DNA from: Patescibacteria group bacterium
GTDB taxonomy: Bacteria; Patescibacteriota; Gracilibacteria; BD1-5; UBA2023
Assembly (NCBI GenBank): GCA_030836665.1
Contig: JAUPLX010000076.1
Coordinates: forward strand, 1 to 15,016
DNA length: 15,016 nt
Reading direction: 5' to 3'
Position 1 is the stretch's first letter. Each line of letters starts with the position of its first letter. Below the pieces are notes generated by a model, which did not search any database, was not told where the DNA came from, and saw only the letters and a program-made list of their open reading frames with translations. Made by a program: the position numbers and the translations under genes. Shown here piece by piece: positions 12,187 through 15,016 of the stretch.

Positions 12187-13095
12187 ATGCGCACATCCGA
12201 TATAAAAAGCGTCTTTCTTTCCGCGTTCGCCCTGTTCGGAATGTTTTCCGCGTTCACGCTTGGATATTCTGCGGTGATTTCGAATCTGCCATCCCAAGTA
12301 GGTACGGGATCGGGACTTACTTCTGAGGAATGGAACAAAATCGTAGGAGGGATTTCCGCGCTCGATACGGGACTGCAGAATGCTACGGATAAACTTGCGA
12401 ATTTCTCGTTTTCGAACGGGAAAATAGGAATCGGGGTTACCAATCCGACACACGGACTCCAAGTAAGCAATGGAATGAAAGCAAAATCCGTATACGTAGG
12501 CATGGCAAACGATTTTTCCGATAGAAATGGGACGAACGATAACGTTTACATACGAGAACCCGCAAATACTTCCTGAGGCTTTTGGGGAGTCAGGACGGTA
12601 ATAACCGCGCCCCTCGCGAGCCATACTTCCAGTTTTCATCCTTTCGAATATATGACGGATGAAAATTCCGACGGAATTGAGGAAACTTATCGGTTTTTTG
12701 TCGACAAAAACTGAGACGGCTATTTCGGCGGACGGTTGGGCATCGGTACGACGTCTCCCGGTCAGAAACTCTCCGTTGCCGGAACTATCGAATCGACTAC
12801 CGGCGGCGTAAAATTCCCGGATGGAAACACTCAAACGAAAGCATTCCAAGGAGTTATGACCGTCCGACAAAACAACGTCGGGAGTTTCAGTCTCACGAAT
12901 GGCGCGAGCGTCTCGTATGCGGCAAGTTGCCTTGCGGGGGAAGTCGCCACCTGAGGCGGATGTCAGGATGGAGGATACAAGGATTTCTACTACTGGATGC
13001 CTACGGCGACTTCGTATACCTGTGGATGGTACAATACCTCCGGGGTGACGCGTTCCTATGGAGGAGCCGTCGTATACGTCAACTGTTTGAAATAG
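12187..13095 (+). CDS. Second tail-fibre-like surface protein, Cys-rich C-terminus, three UGA codons read as Gly
   Basis: The 302-residue protein is a paralog of the preceding one. It shares the N-terminal hydrophobic anchor ending LGYSA, the SEEWNKIV helix, and fibre repeats GKIGIG (78-83) and GRLGIG (182-187). TGAs at 12574, 12712 and 12952 (residues 130, 176, 256) break it under the standard code. With UGA as Gly the frame is open to a TAG at 13093-13095. It lacks the S74 domain and ends instead in a compact domain with Cys248, 259, 279 and 300, which could form two disulphides outside the cell. The third UGA gives GGGC before Cys259, and a Gly-rich run just before a Cys is common in such domains. 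It starts 18 bases after its neighbour with no terminator between them, so the two are probably cotranscribed. Role inferred: surface attachment. Confidence 0.82.
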
Positions 13096-13109
13096 AAAGA
13101 GCGATTCAT

Positions 13110-13137
13110 TTGACTAATCGTCCCCTTTCGATACATT
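13110..13137 (+). promoter_or_regulatory. Candidate promoter for the DEAD-box helicase
   Basis: TTGACT (13110-13115, five of six) and TACATT (13132-13137, four of six) are 16 bases apart. They lie just after the TAG of the second fibre gene and about 290 bases before the helicase ATG, predicting a 5' leader of about 280 bases. No better -35/-10 pair was found nearer the ATG. Confidence 0.45.
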
Positions 13138-13426
13138 GGTGGCACTCGTTTTGCGGACGGAGAGGTTTCTTTTGGAAATTGCACCCCACGGGCCCACGGG
13201 CCGTCACCTTTCCACTCCGCCCCAATTTCTCGCTACTGCCGGATACCTTCCGGCCTTGGAAATTTTTCGAAAAACGGACAATCGGCGACATTCGCCAACT
13301 TTTGATCCGAAACGATTCGAATACGCTCACGCGGACGCCGAAATTCGGCATGCTGACCGCGCGAACATCCTTATTTGCGGGAGACGGGAATGATAACGAG
13401 TTTCTATTCCCTCCCCTCTTTTTGTC
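13138..13426 (+). other. Non-coding stretch, probable structured 5' leader of the helicase gene
   Basis: No convincing gene is seen on either strand. It holds a perfect hairpin GCCGGA/TCCGGC (13238-13254, 5-base loop), a 12-bp palindrome TTTTTCGAAAAA (13263-13274), a small hairpin GGCGA/TCGCC (13284-13296, 3-base loop) and a doubled 8-mer CACGGGCC near 13187-13202. None of the hairpins has the directly attached T-run of a normal terminator. A pyrimidine-rich tract precedes the helicase ATG. Long structured leaders are known for some cold-shock RNA helicase genes; that this is one is inference. Confidence 0.4.
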
Positions 13427-15016
13427 ATGCTCTTTTCAGAGTTTTCCCTTAATAAGAACGTTCTCGATTCCCTCGAGAAAGCCGGCTACACCGAGCCGAC
13501 CAAGATCCAAGAAGAAGTCATCCGCGCCGTACTCGAAGGAAAGAACGTCGTCGGACAGTCCCAAACCGGTACCGGTAAGACGGCCGCGTTCGTCATTCCC
13601 CTTCTCGAAAAGATCGACCCGAAAATCCGTCGTCCGCAGGCCATCGTCCTCGCTCCGACCCGCGAACTCGCGAGCCAGATCCGCGACGAAGTCGTCAAGC
13701 TTTCCGAGGGCATGTTCATCCGCTCGACCGCCGTTTACGGAGGCACCAGCATCCGCATGCAGCGCGAAATCCTCATGAAGGGCCCGCAGATCGTCGTCGC
13801 CACTCCGGGACGTCTCATCGACCTTATCGACCGCCGCTTCATCGACCTTTCGAACATCGAATACTTCGTCTTGGACGAGGTGGACCGCATGCTCGACATG
13901 GGCTTCATCGACGATATCGACTACGTTTGGTCTTTCCTTACGAACGTCAAGCAGTCGATGACTTTCTCGGCTACCATCCCGTTCGAAGTACAGAATCTCA
14001 TCTCCAAGTACGTCGGCGAAGGATACGAACAGATCAAGGCGACCACGTCCATCACGGTCGACAAGATCGACCACGCGTTCGTCGAAGTCACCCACTTCGA
14101 GAAGTTCGACCTCCTCAAGAAATACGTCACCGACCACGCGGACAAGAAGACGATCGTCTTCACCCGTACCAAGGCCGAAACCGAACACCTCGCGCGCATG
14201 CTCCAGGAAAACGGCATCTCGGCGGATTTCCTCCACGGCGACCTCGAACAGCGCCAGCGCCAGCGCGCGCTCAAGCGTTTCCAGAACGGGGAAATCTCCA
14301 CCTTCGTCACTACCGACGTAGCGGCGCGCGGTCTCAATATGAACAATATCGACCTCGTCGTCAATTACCACGTACCGGAAGACCCGGAATCCTACATCCA
14401 CCGCATCGGCCGTACCGGTCGCGCGGGTGCTGAAGGAAAGGCTATCATGTTCGTTTCGGAAGCGGAAAAAATGTTCTTCAAGAACGTGGAAAAACGCAAT
14501 AAGATCCGCATCAAGCAGGTCGACTTCCACGGCGTGGAAATGGTTCGTCAAGAAGAACGCCACCAGGGGTTCCAATCCAAGCTCGGCGGACGCGGAGGAT
14601 ACCGCGGAGGAGAACGCTCGCGCTACCGCGCACCCCGTTCCGGCGGAAGTTTCGGAGGAAGCTCCGGAGGCGGATACCAAGGCCACCAGGGCGGAGAACG
14701 CTCCGGCGGATTCGGCGGCGGATACCAGGGGAACCGCGAAGGCGGCTACCAGGGACGTCGCGAAGGAGGCTATCAGGGCCACCAAGGCGGATCCGGAGGC
14801 TACCAGGGCCGACGCGAGGGCGGTTACCAGGGTGGTCAGGGAGGAGGCTACCAAGGACGCCGTGAAGGCGGATTCGGCGGCGGATACCAGGGGAACCGCG
14901 AAGGAGGCTACCAGGGACGTCGCGAAGGAGGCTATCAGGGCCACCAAGGCGGATCCGGAGGCTACCAGGGCCGACGCGAGGGCGGTTACCAGGGTGGTCA
15001 GGGAGGAGGCTACCAA
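13427..15016 (+). CDS. DEAD-box RNA helicase with Gly/Arg-rich repetitive tail, 3' end outside the window
   Basis: ATP-dependent RNA helicases of this family unwind short RNA duplexes in ribosome assembly, RNA decay and cold adaptation. Visible motifs in order are Q (PTKIQ, from about residue 25), I (GQSQTGTGKT, 43-52), Ia (APTRELA), Ib (TPGRLID), II (DEVD, 150-153, in place of the usual DEAD), III (SAT, 181-183), IV (IVFTRTK), V (TDVAARGLN) and VI (HRIGRTGRAG, 325-334). The two RecA-like domains end near residue 380. From about Gly387 the chain is a low-complexity tail of RGG, GYQG and RREGG units, a type known to bind RNA and favour condensates. It is still open at the window edge (530 codons, no stop), so the full tail length is unknown. 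The ATG follows a pyrimidine-rich tract with no Shine-Dalgarno. Codon bias matches rpoBC, suggesting high expression. Confidence 0.94.
   Translation, partial: MLFSEFSLNKNVLDSLEKAGYTEPTKIQEEVIRAVLEGKNVVGQSQTGTGKTAAFVIPLLEKIDPKIRRPQAIVLAPTRELASQIRDEVVKLSEGMFIRSTAVYGGTSIRMQREILMKGPQIVVATPGRLIDLIDRRFIDLSNIEYFVLDEVDRMLDMGFIDDIDYVWSFLTNVKQSMTFSATIPFEVQNLISKYVGEGYEQIKATTSITVDKIDHAFVEVTHFEKFDLLKKYVTDHADKKTIVFTRTKAETEHLARMLQENGISADFLHGDLEQRQRQRALKRFQNGEISTFVTTDVAARGLNMNNIDLVVNYHVPEDPESYIHRIGRTGRAGAEGKAIMFVSEAEKMFFKNVEKRNKIRIKQVDFHGVEMVRQEERHQGFQSKLGGRGGYRGGERSRYRAPRSGGSFGGSSGGGYQGHQGGERSGGFGGGYQGNREGGYQGRREGGYQGHQGGSGGYQGRREGGYQGGQGGGYQGRREGGFGGGYQGNREGGYQGRREGGYQGHQGGSGGYQGRREGGYQGGQGGGYQ
14705..15016 (+). 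repeat. 162-bp tandem repeat in the helicase tail
   Basis: The segment starting at 14705 recurs at 14867, a period of exactly 162 bases (54 codons). Over the 150 bases visible in the second copy I find one difference: a C at 14743 against an A at 14905, a silent GGC/GGA change. The second copy is cut by the window edge and more copies may follow. Each unit contains several shorter GYQG and RREGG motifs. Confidence 0.9.

Noticed and set aside
13136..13396. 85-residue plus-strand frame, and an 81-residue minus-strand frame, in the gap before the helicase
   Set aside because: Neither shows recognisable sequence, and codon use is unlike the neighbours. The region has few TAA/TAG by chance. It is better described as a leader.
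12927..13778. 283-codon plus-strand frame spanning the second fibre gene's end, the gap and the helicase start
   Set aside because: It overlaps two supported genes in another frame, and its Arg/Pro/Ser-rich translation is typical of an off-frame shadow.
13436..15016. 526-codon minus-strand frame opposite the helicase, with Ala/Ser/Val-rich repeats
   Set aside because: It is the antisense shadow of the helicase; its repeats are the reverse complement of the GYQG/RREGG repeat.

Overview
This window comes from a bacterium that reads UGA as glycine instead of stop (translation table 25). That code is known from the Absconditabacteria (SR1) and Gracilibacteria (BD1-5) of the Patescibacteria/CPR. 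The decisive case is rpoB. Its frame meets a TGA at 6344-6346, exactly where nearly all bacterial RpoB proteins carry the first glycine of the QPLGGKAQ motif, and then runs on through the conserved RpoB C-terminus to a TAA. Five more in-frame TGAs interrupt three other genes, and reading them as Gly restores whole proteins with sensible domains. All seven visible gene ends are TAA (5) or TAG (2), never TGA. GC content is high for this code: about 55-60% in the rpoB, rpoC and helicase lines I counted by hand, and 37-53% in accessory genes.

Layout, all on the + strand. At 1-465 is the 3' end of an unrecognised gene. After a terminator and a promoter, 562-3078 encodes an unrecognised 838-residue charged protein whose last ~110 residues are a diverged copy of the first gene's C-terminus. 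After another terminator and a ~100-nt leader come rpoB (3215-6754) and rpoC (6797-10819), the two large RNA polymerase subunits, closed by a strong terminator. Next is a 64-residue probable ribbon-helix-helix DNA-binding protein (10980-11174) with its own promoter and terminator. Two paralogous membrane-anchored, phage-tail-fibre-like surface proteins follow (11269-12168, ending in an S74 intramolecular chaperone domain, and 12187-13095, ending in a four-cysteine domain), probably one operon. A ~330-nt non-coding stretch with a promoter and hairpins leads into a DEAD-box RNA helicase (13427 to the window end) with a Gly/Arg/Tyr/Gln-rich tail built from a 162-bp tandem repeat that runs off the window.

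The core genes (rpoB, rpoC, helicase) share a strong codon bias (CTC, ATC, CGC, GAA, TTC) and together hold one UGA. The surface-fibre genes have more mixed codons and hold four UGAs in about 600 codons. No start codon in the window has a convincing Shine-Dalgarno sequence. The two fibre proteins are plausible surface adhesins, which would suit the host-attached life known for this group, but that role is an inference.
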